A stretch of 64,000 nucleotides of DNA from CAZSLI01 sp964607705 (GTDB lineage: Bacteria > Actinomycetota > Coriobacteriia > Anaerosomatales > PHET01). Below, in pieces: positions 51,741 through 60,299 of this stretch. Below the pieces are notes generated by a model. That model was not told the origin of the DNA. It was given only the letters and a program-made list of their open reading frames with translations, and searched no databases. The stretch lies in assembly GCA_964607705.1 (NCBI GenBank), contig CAZSLI010000003.1:1-64000 (forward strand), read 5' to 3'. Within the stretch, counting starts at the first letter, position 1, and each line of letters opens with the position of its first letter. The position numbers and the translations under genes were made by a program.

Positions 51741-52615
51741 CGGGCGACCGCCTCGACCGGCGCGACCTTGAGTGCGCAGTTGTCGATCAGTCGCGTCGCG
51801 CCGACCGTGCCGGCGATGAGCGCGCGGGCGGTCGACTGGATGCGCTCGAGCGGCTCCAGCGTGTCGGGGTCGACGACGGCTGCGTAGTCGAGCGTGACGG
51901 CACTGCCGGCGTGCTCGGCGACCGCCGCCTTCATCGCGTCCTCGATCCCGACCGCGCTGTGATCGCCCCACGCCACACGCATCTCCGCGGCAGCGAGGGC
52001 GGTCGAAAGCGCGAGGGCGGCCTGTCGTTGTGCGGGCGCCAGGTAGGCATTCCGGCTCGAGAGCGCGAGGCCGTCGGCTTCGCGCACGATCGGCACGCCG
52101 ACGATGCCCACGCCCAAGTCGAGGTCGAGAGCGAGCCGCTTCACGATCTGTAGCTGCTGATAGTCCTTCTCACCGAAGAACGCGAGATCGGGTCTGACTA
52201 CATTGAGGAGTTTGGTGACCACCGTCGCCATGCCGCTGAAGTGACCCGGCCGCACAGCGCCTTCCCACCGCTCCGCCAGCGGGCCTGGGTCTACGGTGAC
52301 GCGCGGCCCCTCGGCGTACATCACGTCAATGGTCGGCGTGAAGACGACCTCGACGCCTTCGGCGGCCAGCAGCCCGAGGTCGGCCTCGATGTTGCGTGGA
52401 TAGGCCTCGAAGTCCTCGTCGGGACCGAACTGCGTAGGGTTCACGAAGATGGAAACGACGACGAAGTCGGTCCGCACGCAGGCGGTACGCACGAGCGCGA
52501 GGTGCCCCTCGTGGAGTGCCCCCATAGTGGGGACGAACCCGATACGGCGGCCTTCTCGGCGAGCTTCGGCGATCGTCGTCCGGATCTCGTCCTTGCTGCC
52601 CAGCCTCTCGATCAC
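51737..52615 (-). CDS. panC: Pantothenate synthetase
   Basis: Joins pantoate and beta-alanine using ATP. The 292-residue product has IGFVPTMGALHEGHLALVR (nucleotide motif with the HxGH pair), VVSIFVNPTQFGPDEDFEAY, FGEKDYQQLQIVKRLALDL and SSRNAYL. GTG start at 52615 overlaps panB by 4 nt. panD, the beta-alanine maker, is not in the window, so beta-alanine must come from elsewhere. Confidence 0.95.
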   Translation of the reverse strand: MIERLGSKDEIRTTIAEARREGRRIGFVPTMGALHEGHLALVRTACVRTDFVVVSIFVNPTQFGPDEDFEAYPRNIEADLGLLAAEGVEVVFTPTIDVMYAEGPRVTVDPGPLAERWEGAVRPGHFSGMATVVTKLLNVVRPDLAFFGEKDYQQLQIVKRLALDLDLGVGIVGVPIVREADGLALSSRNAYLAPAQRQAALALSTALAAAEMRVAWGDHSAVGIEDAMKAAVAEHAGSAVTLDYAAVVDPDTLEPLERIQSTARALIAGTVGATRLIDNCALKVAPVEAVAR

Positions 52616-53505
52616 TCGGCCTCCTCGGCATCCTCGGACTGGGCGAAGATCAGCTCGGCTTGGGCGAGCGATTCGGGGTCGGCGTGCCGGAGGTTGCCCT
52701 CGGCAGGGAAGCTGCCCGCGCGGACATCGGCCGCATAGGCCGCGAGCGCCTCGCGGATCAGCGTACCGGCGTCGGCATAGCGCTTGGCGTGACGCGGGAC
52801 GAACTCGCCGAGCCCCAGCAGGTCGTGAAAGACCTGCACCTGGCCGTCGCATCCCGCACCGGCACCGATGCCGATCGTCGGGATCGTGAGGAGCCTCGAG
52901 ATGCGCTCGGCCAGCTCCGCCGGGACGAGCTCGAGCACGATAGCGAACGCGCCTGCGGCCTCGAGCTCGAGGCACTGGTGCATGAGAGCGGCTGCCGCCT
53001 GCGGCTCCGTGGCCTGCGTGCGGTACCCGCCGAAGACGTTGACTGACTGCGGCGTGAGGCCGAGGTGGCCCATCACCGGGATCCCGGCGGCCACCAGCGC
53101 CTCGGTCGTCATCACGGCATCGGGGTCGCCGCCCTCGATCTTGACCGCGTGCGCACCGGCCTCCGCGAGCAACCTGCCGGCATTTCGCAGCGTGTCCTCG
53201 AACGAGATGCGCGCGCTCATGAACGGCATGTCGGCGATGACCATCACGCGCTCGCAGGCGCGCACGACCGCAGCGGTGTGCCGCAGCATGTCTTCCACGG
53301 TTACGGGCAGGGTCGTGCCGTGGCCGAGGACGGTCATCCCCAGCGAGTCGCCGACGAGGATGGCGTCCACGCCGGCCTCCTCGGCAAGACGGGCACCGGG
53401 ATGGTCATAGGCGGTCACCATCACGATCGGCTTGTGCTCCTGCTTGAGGGCGCGAAACGACGTGACGGTGGTGCGGGGGACGGGAGAAGAAGGCTGTGCG
53501 CTCAT
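52612..53505 (-). CDS. panB: 3-methyl-2-oxobutanoate hydroxymethyltransferase
   Basis: First committed step to pantoate. The 297-residue product has IVMVTAYDHPGARLAEEAGV, ILVGDSLGMTVLGHGTTLPV, ADMPFMSARISFEDTLRNAG, VKIEGGD and MGHLGLTPQSVNVFGGYRTQ. It is the first gene of the run panB-panC-nadA-nadB-nadC-dedA-birA, all overlapping or within 7 nt of each other. The promoter candidate is 80 nt upstream. Confidence 0.96.
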   Translation of the reverse strand: MSAQPSSPVPRTTVTSFRALKQEHKPIVMVTAYDHPGARLAEEAGVDAILVGDSLGMTVLGHGTTLPVTVEDMLRHTAAVVRACERVMVIADMPFMSARISFEDTLRNAGRLLAEAGAHAVKIEGGDPDAVMTTEALVAAGIPVMGHLGLTPQSVNVFGGYRTQATEPQAAAALMHQCLELEAAGAFAIVLELVPAELAERISRLLTIPTIGIGAGAGCDGQVQVFHDLLGLGEFVPRHAKRYADAGTLIREALAAYAADVRAGSFPAEGNLRHADPESLAQAELIFAQSEDAEEAE

Positions 53506-53584
53506 GGGGTCACTCCTTGATCCGGTTCACCGTCGCAGCCCGAACGTCGCGGGTCCACGCAGTGTCTCCGACATAGGGAGTGCG

Positions 53585-53593
53585 AGTATACCA
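53585..53593 (-). promoter_or_regulatory. Extended -10 promoter of the panB-birA operon
   Basis: TGGTATACT on the minus strand, 80 nt before the panB ATG and just past the folK stop. No clear -35 is needed for an extended -10. Confidence 0.55.
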
Positions 53594-53620
53594 CCCGAAC
53601 CGTGACGACCTGCGGTGATG

Positions 53621-54460
53621 CTATTCGTCTCCGAGCACTGAGCCGGCATCGCCGGGGTGCATCACGGCCTCCTCGGCGGCCTGTTCGAGTGGCTCGGACG
53701 GCGGCGTCTCCTCGACCTCCTCGAGGATGGCCGAGGCGCGCCCGTAGAAGGCGGCGGGCACGACGAGCGAGATGACCTGCGGGCGCCCGATGATGTCGGT
53801 ATCGGTACCGGGCGCGAAGGGCTCGTATGCGTGGGGGATGTGCTCCTGCTCGAGTACCTCACGGGCGAGCTCAAGACCGGCGTCGTAGCCGCCGATGGCC
53901 GCCTGAGGCCCTTCGCTGCGGGCCACCTCGACCCACTCGGTGTCCTCGATCGGCATGTTGTGCTCGAGCCCGGCATCGGGAACGGGTCCCAGGTCGCGGA
54001 TGACCTCACCGACGGTCGTCTTGGACCGGCGCGGGTGTGTGCCATCCGGCAACACGACGTGCGGAGCGATCTCGAGCAACGGCACCACGACGAAGTCGCG
54101 CTCGAGCAGCCCGTAGTGAGGCAGGGTCAGCTCGGCGCTTTCGCGCTCCTCGTCGCCGAAGAGCAACAGGTCGAGATCGATCACGCGCGGGCCGTTCTCA
54201 CGCGAGCGGATGCGTCCCATCTCGTCCTCGATGCCAAGAAGCTCCTCGAGGAGCGAGTCCGAATCGAGGCCGCTGGTCACTTCGACGACGGCGTTCAGGA
54301 ACGCCGGCTGCTCCTCATCGTAGGCAGGCACGCTCTCGTAGGCCCGCGAGACTTCCTCGACGTGGGTCGAGGGCAGATGTGCGATCTTGTCCACGGCCTG
54401 CGACAGATTGCCGAGACGATCTCCGAGATTCGAGCCGAGCCCCACGTATGCGGTGGTCAT
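53621..54460 (-). CDS. folK: HPPK (FolK) fused to a C-terminal DUF2007-like domain
   Basis: A 279-residue protein. Residues 1 to about 165 are 6-hydroxymethyl-7,8-dihydropterin pyrophosphokinase: AYVGLGSNLGDR, the FLNAVVEV strand, and RENGPRVIDLDLLLFGDE with the catalytic Asp pair. After a linker, residues about 175-255 (WVEVARSEGPQAAIGGYDAG, then LEQEHIPHAYEPF, and ISLVVPAAFYGRASAIL) read like the DUF2007 signal-transducing fold, which has the pattern of a strand, a helix before a gap, and LxVP. Such a tail is unusual for FolK, which normally ends near residue 165. Follows folP by 97 nt. Confidence 0.85.
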   Translation of the reverse strand: MTTAYVGLGSNLGDRLGNLSQAVDKIAHLPSTHVEEVSRAYESVPAYDEEQPAFLNAVVEVTSGLDSDSLLEELLGIEDEMGRIRSRENGPRVIDLDLLLFGDEERESAELTLPHYGLLERDFVVVPLLEIAPHVVLPDGTHPRRSKTTVGEVIRDLGPVPDAGLEHNMPIEDTEWVEVARSEGPQAAIGGYDAGLELAREVLEQEHIPHAYEPFAPGTDTDIIGRPQVISLVVPAAFYGRASAILEEVEETPPSEPLEQAAEEAVMHPGDAGSVLGDE

Positions 54461-54557
54461 CAGGAAGCGCCTCCAAGTCGAAGGGGGTTCTTAGCAGGTA
54501 TTCCCGTTTAGCGGGGTGCGTGACGGAGCCCCATCACCGCAACCGCCAAGGCCGGCA

Positions 54558-55400
54558 TCAGTTGGGGGAGCCGCCCTCGAGCGCTCGCATGACAGCGAGC
54601 GCCTGTGCCGTGGCCGCGACGTCGTGCACACGCAGGATGGAGGCGCCCCGCCGGGCGGAATCGAGCGCCACGGCCACCGACCCGCCGAGGCGTTCCGCAG
54701 GGTCATCGATACCGGTGACGGCGCCGATGAAGCGCTTGCGCGAGGCGCCGATGAGCACGGGGTATCCGTGCGACGAGAGCTCGGGCACGGCGCGCAGCAG
54801 GGCGAGGTTGTGCTCGAGTGTCTTGCCGAAACCGATTCCCGGGTCAATCGCGATCCGCTCGCGCGCCACTCCCGCCGCGCGCAGCATCGCCGCCTGCGCA
54901 AGCAGGTATCCGCCCACTTCGACGACGACGTCATCGTAGCGAGGGTCGTCCTGCATCATGCCGGGCTCGCCGAGCATGTGCATCACGACAACGCCGACAT
55001 CGGTCCGAACCGCCAGATCGACCATCGCTCGGTCCTCGAACCCCGACACGTCGTTGACGATGCTGGCGCCCGCCTCTATACACGCGGCGGCGACCGGAGC
55101 ATGCCGCGTGTCGATTGAGAGCGGAGTGCCCTCCGAGGCGAGCCGCTGAATCACGGGGCGCACGCGAGCCAGCTCCTCGGCGATGGTGACAGCTGCCGAC
55201 CCGGGGCGAGTCGATTCGCCACCGACGTCGATGATGCCGGCGCCCTCCCGGATCAGACGCTCGCCCCACTGGACCGCCTCGATCGGATCTTCGTGCACGC
55301 CTCCGTCCGAGAACGAGTCCGGCGTCACGTTGAGGATGCCCATGACGACCGGCTGGTCGAGCGGGATCCGGTAGCCGCCGCAATGCCAGATGGGACTCAT
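54558..55400 (-). CDS. folP: Dihydropteroate synthase
   Basis: Joins dihydropterin pyrophosphate to p-aminobenzoate, the sulfonamide target. The 280-residue product has VMGILNVTPDSFSDGG, DVGGESTRPGSAAVTIAEEL, PLSIDTRHAPVAAACIEAGA, NDVSGF and the phosphate loops GIGFGKTLEHNLALL and LIGASRKRFIG. Between folE (15 nt) upstream and folK downstream. The folate set here lacks folB, which may lie elsewhere or be replaced. Confidence 0.96.
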   Translation of the reverse strand: MSPIWHCGGYRIPLDQPVVMGILNVTPDSFSDGGVHEDPIEAVQWGERLIREGAGIIDVGGESTRPGSAAVTIAEELARVRPVIQRLASEGTPLSIDTRHAPVAAACIEAGASIVNDVSGFEDRAMVDLAVRTDVGVVVMHMLGEPGMMQDDPRYDDVVVEVGGYLLAQAAMLRAAGVARERIAIDPGIGFGKTLEHNLALLRAVPELSSHGYPVLIGASRKRFIGAVTGIDDPAERLGGSVAVALDSARRGASILRVHDVAATAQALAVMRALEGGSPN

Positions 55401-55415
55401 CTCCGGCCCCCCGGG

Positions 55416-55979
55416 TCAGCCACGCGTGATGAGCGACATCGCCTCGGCGCGAGTCGCGGCGTTGCGCTCGAACAGCCCCCGCACCGCACTCGTGACCGTC
55501 TGGCTGCCGGGCTTGCGCACGCCGCGCATCGACATGCACAGGTGTTCGGCCTCGATGACGACGATCACGCCCACGGGATCGAGGTGCTCGACGATCGTGT
55601 CCGCGATCTGAGAGGTCATGCGCTCTTGCACCTGCGGCCGCTTGGCGAACACGTCGACGACCCGCGCGAGCTTGGACAGGCCGCAGATCCGACCGTGCTT
55701 GCCGGGGATGTAGGCCACGTGCGCCCTGCCCAGGAATGGCACGAGGTGGTGCTCGCATACCGAGTACAGCGGGATGTCGCGCACGAGGACCATCTCCTGA
55801 TGCCCCTCGTTGAAGGTGACACAGAAGTGCTCACCGGCGTCCTGCTCGATGCCAGCGAAGATCTCCGAGTACATGTCGGCGACGCGGCGAGGCGTCTCCA
55901 GCAGGCCTTCTCGGCTGACGTCCTCACCGATGCCCTCGAGAATGAGGCGCACACCGTGTTCTATCTTGTCGCGATCCAT
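55416..55979 (-). CDS. folE: GTP cyclohydrolase I
   Basis: First step of folate and pterin synthesis from GTP. The 187-residue product has the zinc and active-site sequence LYSVCEHHLVPFLGRAHVAYIP-type block (Cys and His ligands in CEHH), GLSKLARVVDVFAKRPQVQER, EAEHLCMSMRGVRKPG and TVTSAVRG. I chose the ATG at 55979, with GGAGAG upstream. Length is normal for FolE1. Confidence 0.95.
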   Translation of the reverse strand: MDRDKIEHGVRLILEGIGEDVSREGLLETPRRVADMYSEIFAGIEQDAGEHFCVTFNEGHQEMVLVRDIPLYSVCEHHLVPFLGRAHVAYIPGKHGRICGLSKLARVVDVFAKRPQVQERMTSQIADTIVEHLDPVGVIVVIEAEHLCMSMRGVRKPGSQTVTSAVRGLFERNAATRAEAMSLITRG

Positions 55980-56061
55980 GCGGTCTCTCCGTGATTGCGT
56001 CCTGCTGCGGGCGGGCTCTGACAGCATACCGATATTGCCGCGACCAACGGAGTCGTACCAT

Positions 56062-56099
56062 GCGCCCCCGCTCGGAGAGGAGTCGTCGAGCGGGGGCGC
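56062..56099 (-). terminator. Terminator of the Tad operon
   Basis: GCGCCCCCGCTCG (56062-56074) pairs perfectly with CGAGCGGGGGCGC (56087-56099), a 13-bp stem with 12-nt loop, 18 nt after the last tad gene and before folE. No T run follows. Confidence 0.7.
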
Positions 56100-56117
56100 G
56101 TGGCGTCAGAAAAGGGA

Positions 56118-57044
56118 TCAGCCGCCGAAAGCCTTCATGATGCCGAGGATCGCGGGGCCGGCCACGACGATGATCGTTGCCGGCATGATGCACAGCGTCA
56201 GCGGAACGACCATCTTGACCGGCACCTTGGCGGCCTGCTCCTCGGCGCGCTGCCGGCGACGCAGGCGCATCTCGACGGCCTGCGTTCGCAGCACCTGCGC
56301 GATGCTGATGCCGAAGATGTCGGCCTGGATGATCGAAGCGGTGAACGCCGAGAGCTCGGGCACGTCGACCCGCTCGGCCATGTGCCTGAGCGCCTCGCGC
56401 CGCGAACTGCCGGCCTGCGTCTCTTGCAGCACCCTGCCGAACTCCTCGGACAGCGGGCCCTTGGTGGTGCGCACTATCTTGGCGAGCGCGGCGTCGAAGC
56501 CGAGTCCCGCCTCCACGCTGATCGTCAGCATGTCGAGCATGTCGGGGAGGTCGAGCACGATGCGGTGCTGGCGCGAGTGGAGCTCGGAGTTCAGCCAGAG
56601 GTCGGGCAGGTAGAGCCCAAGGACCATGAGCCCGACCATCGCGAACACGATGATGCCCGCGCTCCAGCCGAAGAAGACCCCGAGGCCCAGCCCGACGGCC
56701 AGCAGGCCGAAGCCGCAGAAGACCTTGGCGACCACGAACCGCGATGCGTCCATCCCGTGCGGACGCCCGGCTCGCTCAAGCTTGACCGTGAGGCGCTGCC
56801 GATAATCGGCAGGCCACAGGACCTTGAGGAAGGCAACGAAGGTGTCACCGACCGGCTGCAGGACGCGCGTCCGGAACGGCGCCAGCATGGGCTGGGCTTC
56901 ATGCGCCTGACCGACCTCGTACTCGGTGAGGCCCTTGAGCCGCCGGCTTACCTGCCGATCGTCGGAGAAGGCCATGTCGAGAAGCACGAAGGCGAGCGCG
57001 GACGCTGCCAGGAACACGATGGCGAAGACCATGTAGACGGTCAC
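56118..57044 (-). CDS. tadC: Tad pilus inner-membrane platform protein TadC
   Basis: A 308-residue protein with a T2SSF domain: helices near the N terminus and around residues 100-150, then PDMLDMLTISVEAGLGFDAALAKIV, the conserved EFGRVLQETQAGSSRREAL, and a final pair of helices. It makes, with TadB, the membrane base on which the pilin is pulled. The GTG at 57044 lies 1 nt after the tadB stop. A strong hairpin follows its stop, ending the operon. Confidence 0.9.
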   Translation of the reverse strand: MTVYMVFAIVFLAASALAFVLLDMAFSDDRQVSRRLKGLTEYEVGQAHEAQPMLAPFRTRVLQPVGDTFVAFLKVLWPADYRQRLTVKLERAGRPHGMDASRFVVAKVFCGFGLLAVGLGLGVFFGWSAGIIVFAMVGLMVLGLYLPDLWLNSELHSRQHRIVLDLPDMLDMLTISVEAGLGFDAALAKIVRTTKGPLSEEFGRVLQETQAGSSRREALRHMAERVDVPELSAFTASIIQADIFGISIAQVLRTQAVEMRLRRRQRAEEQAAKVPVKMVVPLTLCIMPATIIVVAGPAILGIMKAFGG

Positions 57045-57045
57045 A

Positions 57046-58956
57046 TCACACCTCGATCTTCGTCGTGCGCCACATCCATATGCTGCCGGCAATCAGCATG
57101 AGGACCGCGACGCCGAGGATGAACAGTCCCGCACTGGTGGTCACCAGCGGCAGGATGTAGGTCGGGTTGACTATCAGCAGGAAGGCGAACACCCCGAACG
57201 GAAGGCCGATGAGGATGTAGGCGGATAGCCGACCCTCGGCGGTCAACGAACGGAGCTGCCGCTTCACGGCGTCTCGCTCCCTGATCGTCTTGGCGACGAT
57301 GTCGAGCACCTCGGCGAGGTTTCCGCCGACTTCGCGCTGGATCGATACGGCCGTGACCACCGACCGGAATTCTCGGCTGCCCATCCGATCGCCCATGTTC
57401 TCGAGCGCGCGCTCGAGCGGGATACCCAACCTGGCCTCGGTCTCGACGCGTTTGAGCTCCGACGCGGAAGGCTCGGGCGCCTCTTGCGATGCAAGGCCGA
57501 TAGCCTGCTGGATGCCCCAGCCCCCGCGCAGCGACCCGGCTATCATGCCGAGCACGTCGGGGAGCTGCTCCTCGAAGCGCGCCCGCCTGCGATCGGCGGC
57601 GATGTCGAGAGCGATGAGCGGACCGAGCGTGACACCGGCCACGACGATGATGGACAGCGCCATGCGCCCCGTCAGGAGCTGCGTCAGCACGCCGAGGCCC
57701 ACGACGGCGAGGATGTGGCCGGTCATGTACTCGGCAGGGCGGAGCGGGAGACCGGCCGACTCGAGCTTGTCGGCGGCGAGCTTGGTGAGGCCCCGCTTAC
57801 CCGCCACGACGCCCACCGCGTCGACGACCCGCGACCGGACCTGGTCGACACCGCCGGCCTGGGCGGCCTCGCCGGCATCATCGTGGAGCTGGTCGTAGAA
57901 GCGCAGCTGCTCGATGACGGAGCGGTCGCGTACCGCCATCAACAACAGCCCGACGGCGAGCAGTGAGATCGAGAGGAAAGCCAGCGCGATCGTCCCCAGA
58001 AGGCGTGGCGAGTCATTCGGTACCTGCGTGAACCTCAGCGCTGTCGTACCGGCTGTGGCCAACGCCGGGTTCTTGTACGAGGTGCTCCCGACGGCCTGAG
58101 CGCTGCCCGACTTGGCAGTGATATCCAAGTCGATGTCCGCGGTGCGCGGTCGACCGCTCTTGAACGAGAGCGTCCACGAGCTGCTGATCTCCTGCGCGAT
58201 ACCCTCGAACAGCGGCTCGAGGGCGCCACTCCGCGAGACCGGCACAAGCCGGCCTCCGCTTCGCTTCGCGAGCGTGGACAGCGCATGCGGGTTGTACTCG
58301 GCGGACTTGATCGCCACGGCGTAGAGCGGTACGCCCGCCCCGGCCACGGAGTCGATGGTCTTGCGGAAGGTCGCATTCGAGACGGTGTCCCCACCATCCG
58401 ACAGCGCGACGATGCTGGCCTTCGCCGAACCGGCCCCGGTGAACTGAGAAGCTGCGAGGACGAGTGCGTCGTAGAGCGCGGTCTCGCCCTGTGGCTGCAA
58501 ACTCGCCAACGCGTTCTGGACGGCCGCCTTGTCGCCGGTGAAGCCGGTTACGAGTATCGGCTTGTCCCCGAACGCGATAAGCGCCACCTCCGAGCCCTGC
58601 CCCAGCGAGTCGACGAATCGCGCCGCCGCCTGCTTGGCGCGCTCGAGCTGTCCGTCACCCATCGAGCCACTGGTGTCGATGACCAGGGCCACTCGAGCGG
58701 GGACAGCCTCGGACGAGAGCGTCTCCGCCTTGACCGGCTCGACACCCACACCGTTCTCAGCGACCGAGAATGTGGGGCGCTTGCCAGCCATGGTGGGCGG
58801 AAGGGAGATAGTCGCCTTCACCTGCGGGTACTTGGCCGTGTCGACATTCTGGATGACCATCGGCGCGTCCGCGGCCATCGCGATCGGCGCCACGGAGCAC
58901 GCGAGCACGACCGCAAGGGCCAATGTAATGAGTGACTTGCGGCTCATCCGACTCAC
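57046..58956 (-). CDS. TadB-like platform protein with an N-terminal extracytoplasmic vWA domain
   Basis: A 636-residue fusion. Signal helix (residues about 8-28, ending AMAADA), then a von Willebrand factor A domain (about 88-265) with the MIDAS motif DTSGSMG (94-100), TGD and SDGGDT further on; an inter-domain beta region; a helix around 325-350; and a C-terminal T2SSF domain with SLRGGWGIQQAIGLASQEA and FRSVVTAVSIQREVGGNLAEVL. Ordinary TadB is about 300 residues with no vWA part. The GTG at 58956 overlaps the cpaF stop by 4 nt; an ATG three codons later is an alternative. Similar fusions may exist in other actinobacteria. Confidence 0.85.
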   Translation of the reverse strand: MSRMSRKSLITLALAVVLACSVAPIAMAADAPMVIQNVDTAKYPQVKATISLPPTMAGKRPTFSVAENGVGVEPVKAETLSSEAVPARVALVIDTSGSMGDGQLERAKQAAARFVDSLGQGSEVALIAFGDKPILVTGFTGDKAAVQNALASLQPQGETALYDALVLAASQFTGAGSAKASIVALSDGGDTVSNATFRKTIDSVAGAGVPLYAVAIKSAEYNPHALSTLAKRSGGRLVPVSRSGALEPLFEGIAQEISSSWTLSFKSGRPRTADIDLDITAKSGSAQAVGSTSYKNPALATAGTTALRFTQVPNDSPRLLGTIALAFLSISLLAVGLLLMAVRDRSVIEQLRFYDQLHDDAGEAAQAGGVDQVRSRVVDAVGVVAGKRGLTKLAADKLESAGLPLRPAEYMTGHILAVVGLGVLTQLLTGRMALSIIVVAGVTLGPLIALDIAADRRRARFEEQLPDVLGMIAGSLRGGWGIQQAIGLASQEAPEPSASELKRVETEARLGIPLERALENMGDRMGSREFRSVVTAVSIQREVGGNLAEVLDIVAKTIRERDAVKRQLRSLTAEGRLSAYILIGLPFGVFAFLLIVNPTYILPLVTTSAGLFILGVAVLMLIAGSIWMWRTTKIEV

Positions 58957-60299
58957 GCCCGTTCCGGCGCCTCGTACTCGAACACCTCGGTGGCCAGCTT
59001 GATGCCGAGGTCTTCGAGCCGGCGGGTGAACTTCGGCCGGATACCCGTCGACTTGAGCCTGCCGAGGAACCGGCCGTGCTCGTCGATGCCTGCCGAGTAG
59101 TCGAAGTAGGCGATGTCCTGCATGACGACGGCGTCGCCTTCCATGCCCTCTACTTCGGTGAGGTGAGTGATGCGCCTCGTTCCGTCGCGGAGTCGCGTCA
59201 GATGCACGATGAGGTCCAATGCGGCAGATGCCTGCTGCCGGATGGCCCGCACCGGCAGGTCGAACCCGGCCATCAACACCATTGTCTCGATACGCGACAT
59301 CGCATCGCGCGGGGAGTTCGCGTGCACCGTGCACAGCGAACCGTCGTGGCCGGTGTTCATGGCCTGGAGCATGTCGAGCGCCTCGGCGCCACGCACCTCG
59401 CCGACGATGATCCGGTCGGGGCGCATGCGCAGCGAGTTGCGAACGAGGTCACGGATGGTGACCTGGCCTCTGCCCTCGATATTGGGGGGCCGAGACTCGA
59501 GCCGCAGGACGTGCGTCTGTCCGAGTCGGAGCTCCGCGGCATCCTCGATGGTCACGATGCGCTCGTCATCAGGTACATAGCCGCTGACCACGTTGAGAAG
59601 CGTCGTCTTGCCGCTGCCTGTACCGCCGGCGATCAGAATGTTGAGGCGACCGCGGACACACGCTTCCAACAACTCCGCCGTTCGCTCGTTGAGTGTCCCA
59701 AAGCCGATGAGGTCGTTGATGGTGAAGGGCTCGCGCGAGAACTTGCGGATGGTGAGCATGGGCCCGTTCAAGGCCAGTGGCGCTACGATCGCATTGACTC
59801 GGGAGCCATCGGGGAGTCGCGCGTCGACCATCGGTGACGACTCGTCGATGCGCCTGCCCACGCGTCCGGCGATCTTGTCGATGATTCGCCGGAGATGGTC
59901 CTCGTCGACGAAGCGGCGGTCCGTCAGTTGAAGCCGACCGGCGCGCTCGATGTAGATCATCGAAGGGTTGTTGACCATGACCTCGGTCACCGACGGATCG
60001 TTGAGCAGCGGCTCGATCGGGCCGTAGCCCATGATGTTGTCGATGACGTCCTCGACGATCTCGGCCCTGTCCGCCGATGACAGCGGAGTCTCTTCGCCAT
60101 CCAGCAAGCGGTAGAGCCGTGATTCCAAGAGGGTCTGCATCTGCTGGTCGGTCAGGTCCTCGTTGTCGAGTTCTTCGTGCATCTCCTCGATGAGCAGATA
60201 ATGCAGACTCTTCTTGATGTCGTCCTTGTTGCTCGTCGCCGCGGGTGAGACCGAGACGTTCACCTCACCAGCGCGTGCCAAGCGCTCTCTAAGCGACAT
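58953..60299 (-). CDS. cpaF: Tad pilus assembly ATPase CpaF/TadA
   Basis: A 448-residue secretion ATPase. After an N-terminal helical domain (with YGPIEPLLNDPSVTEVMVNN) comes Walker A AGGTGSGKTTLLN, the Asp-box region IVTIEDAAELRLGQ, and Walker B/His-box sequence IIVGEVRGAEALDMLQAMNT with GHDGSLCTVHAN. It powers pilin assembly. Overlaps cpaE by 11 nt upstream and the vWA-TadB gene by 4 nt downstream. Confidence 0.95.
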   Translation of the reverse strand: MSLRERLARAGEVNVSVSPAATSNKDDIKKSLHYLLIEEMHEELDNEDLTDQQMQTLLESRLYRLLDGEETPLSSADRAEIVEDVIDNIMGYGPIEPLLNDPSVTEVMVNNPSMIYIERAGRLQLTDRRFVDEDHLRRIIDKIAGRVGRRIDESSPMVDARLPDGSRVNAIVAPLALNGPMLTIRKFSREPFTINDLIGFGTLNERTAELLEACVRGRLNILIAGGTGSGKTTLLNVVSGYVPDDERIVTIEDAAELRLGQTHVLRLESRPPNIEGRGQVTIRDLVRNSLRMRPDRIIVGEVRGAEALDMLQAMNTGHDGSLCTVHANSPRDAMSRIETMVLMAGFDLPVRAIRQQASAALDLIVHLTRLRDGTRRITHLTEVEGMEGDAVVMQDIAYFDYSAGIDEHGRFLGRLKSTGIRPKFTRRLEDLGIKLATEVFEYEAPERA

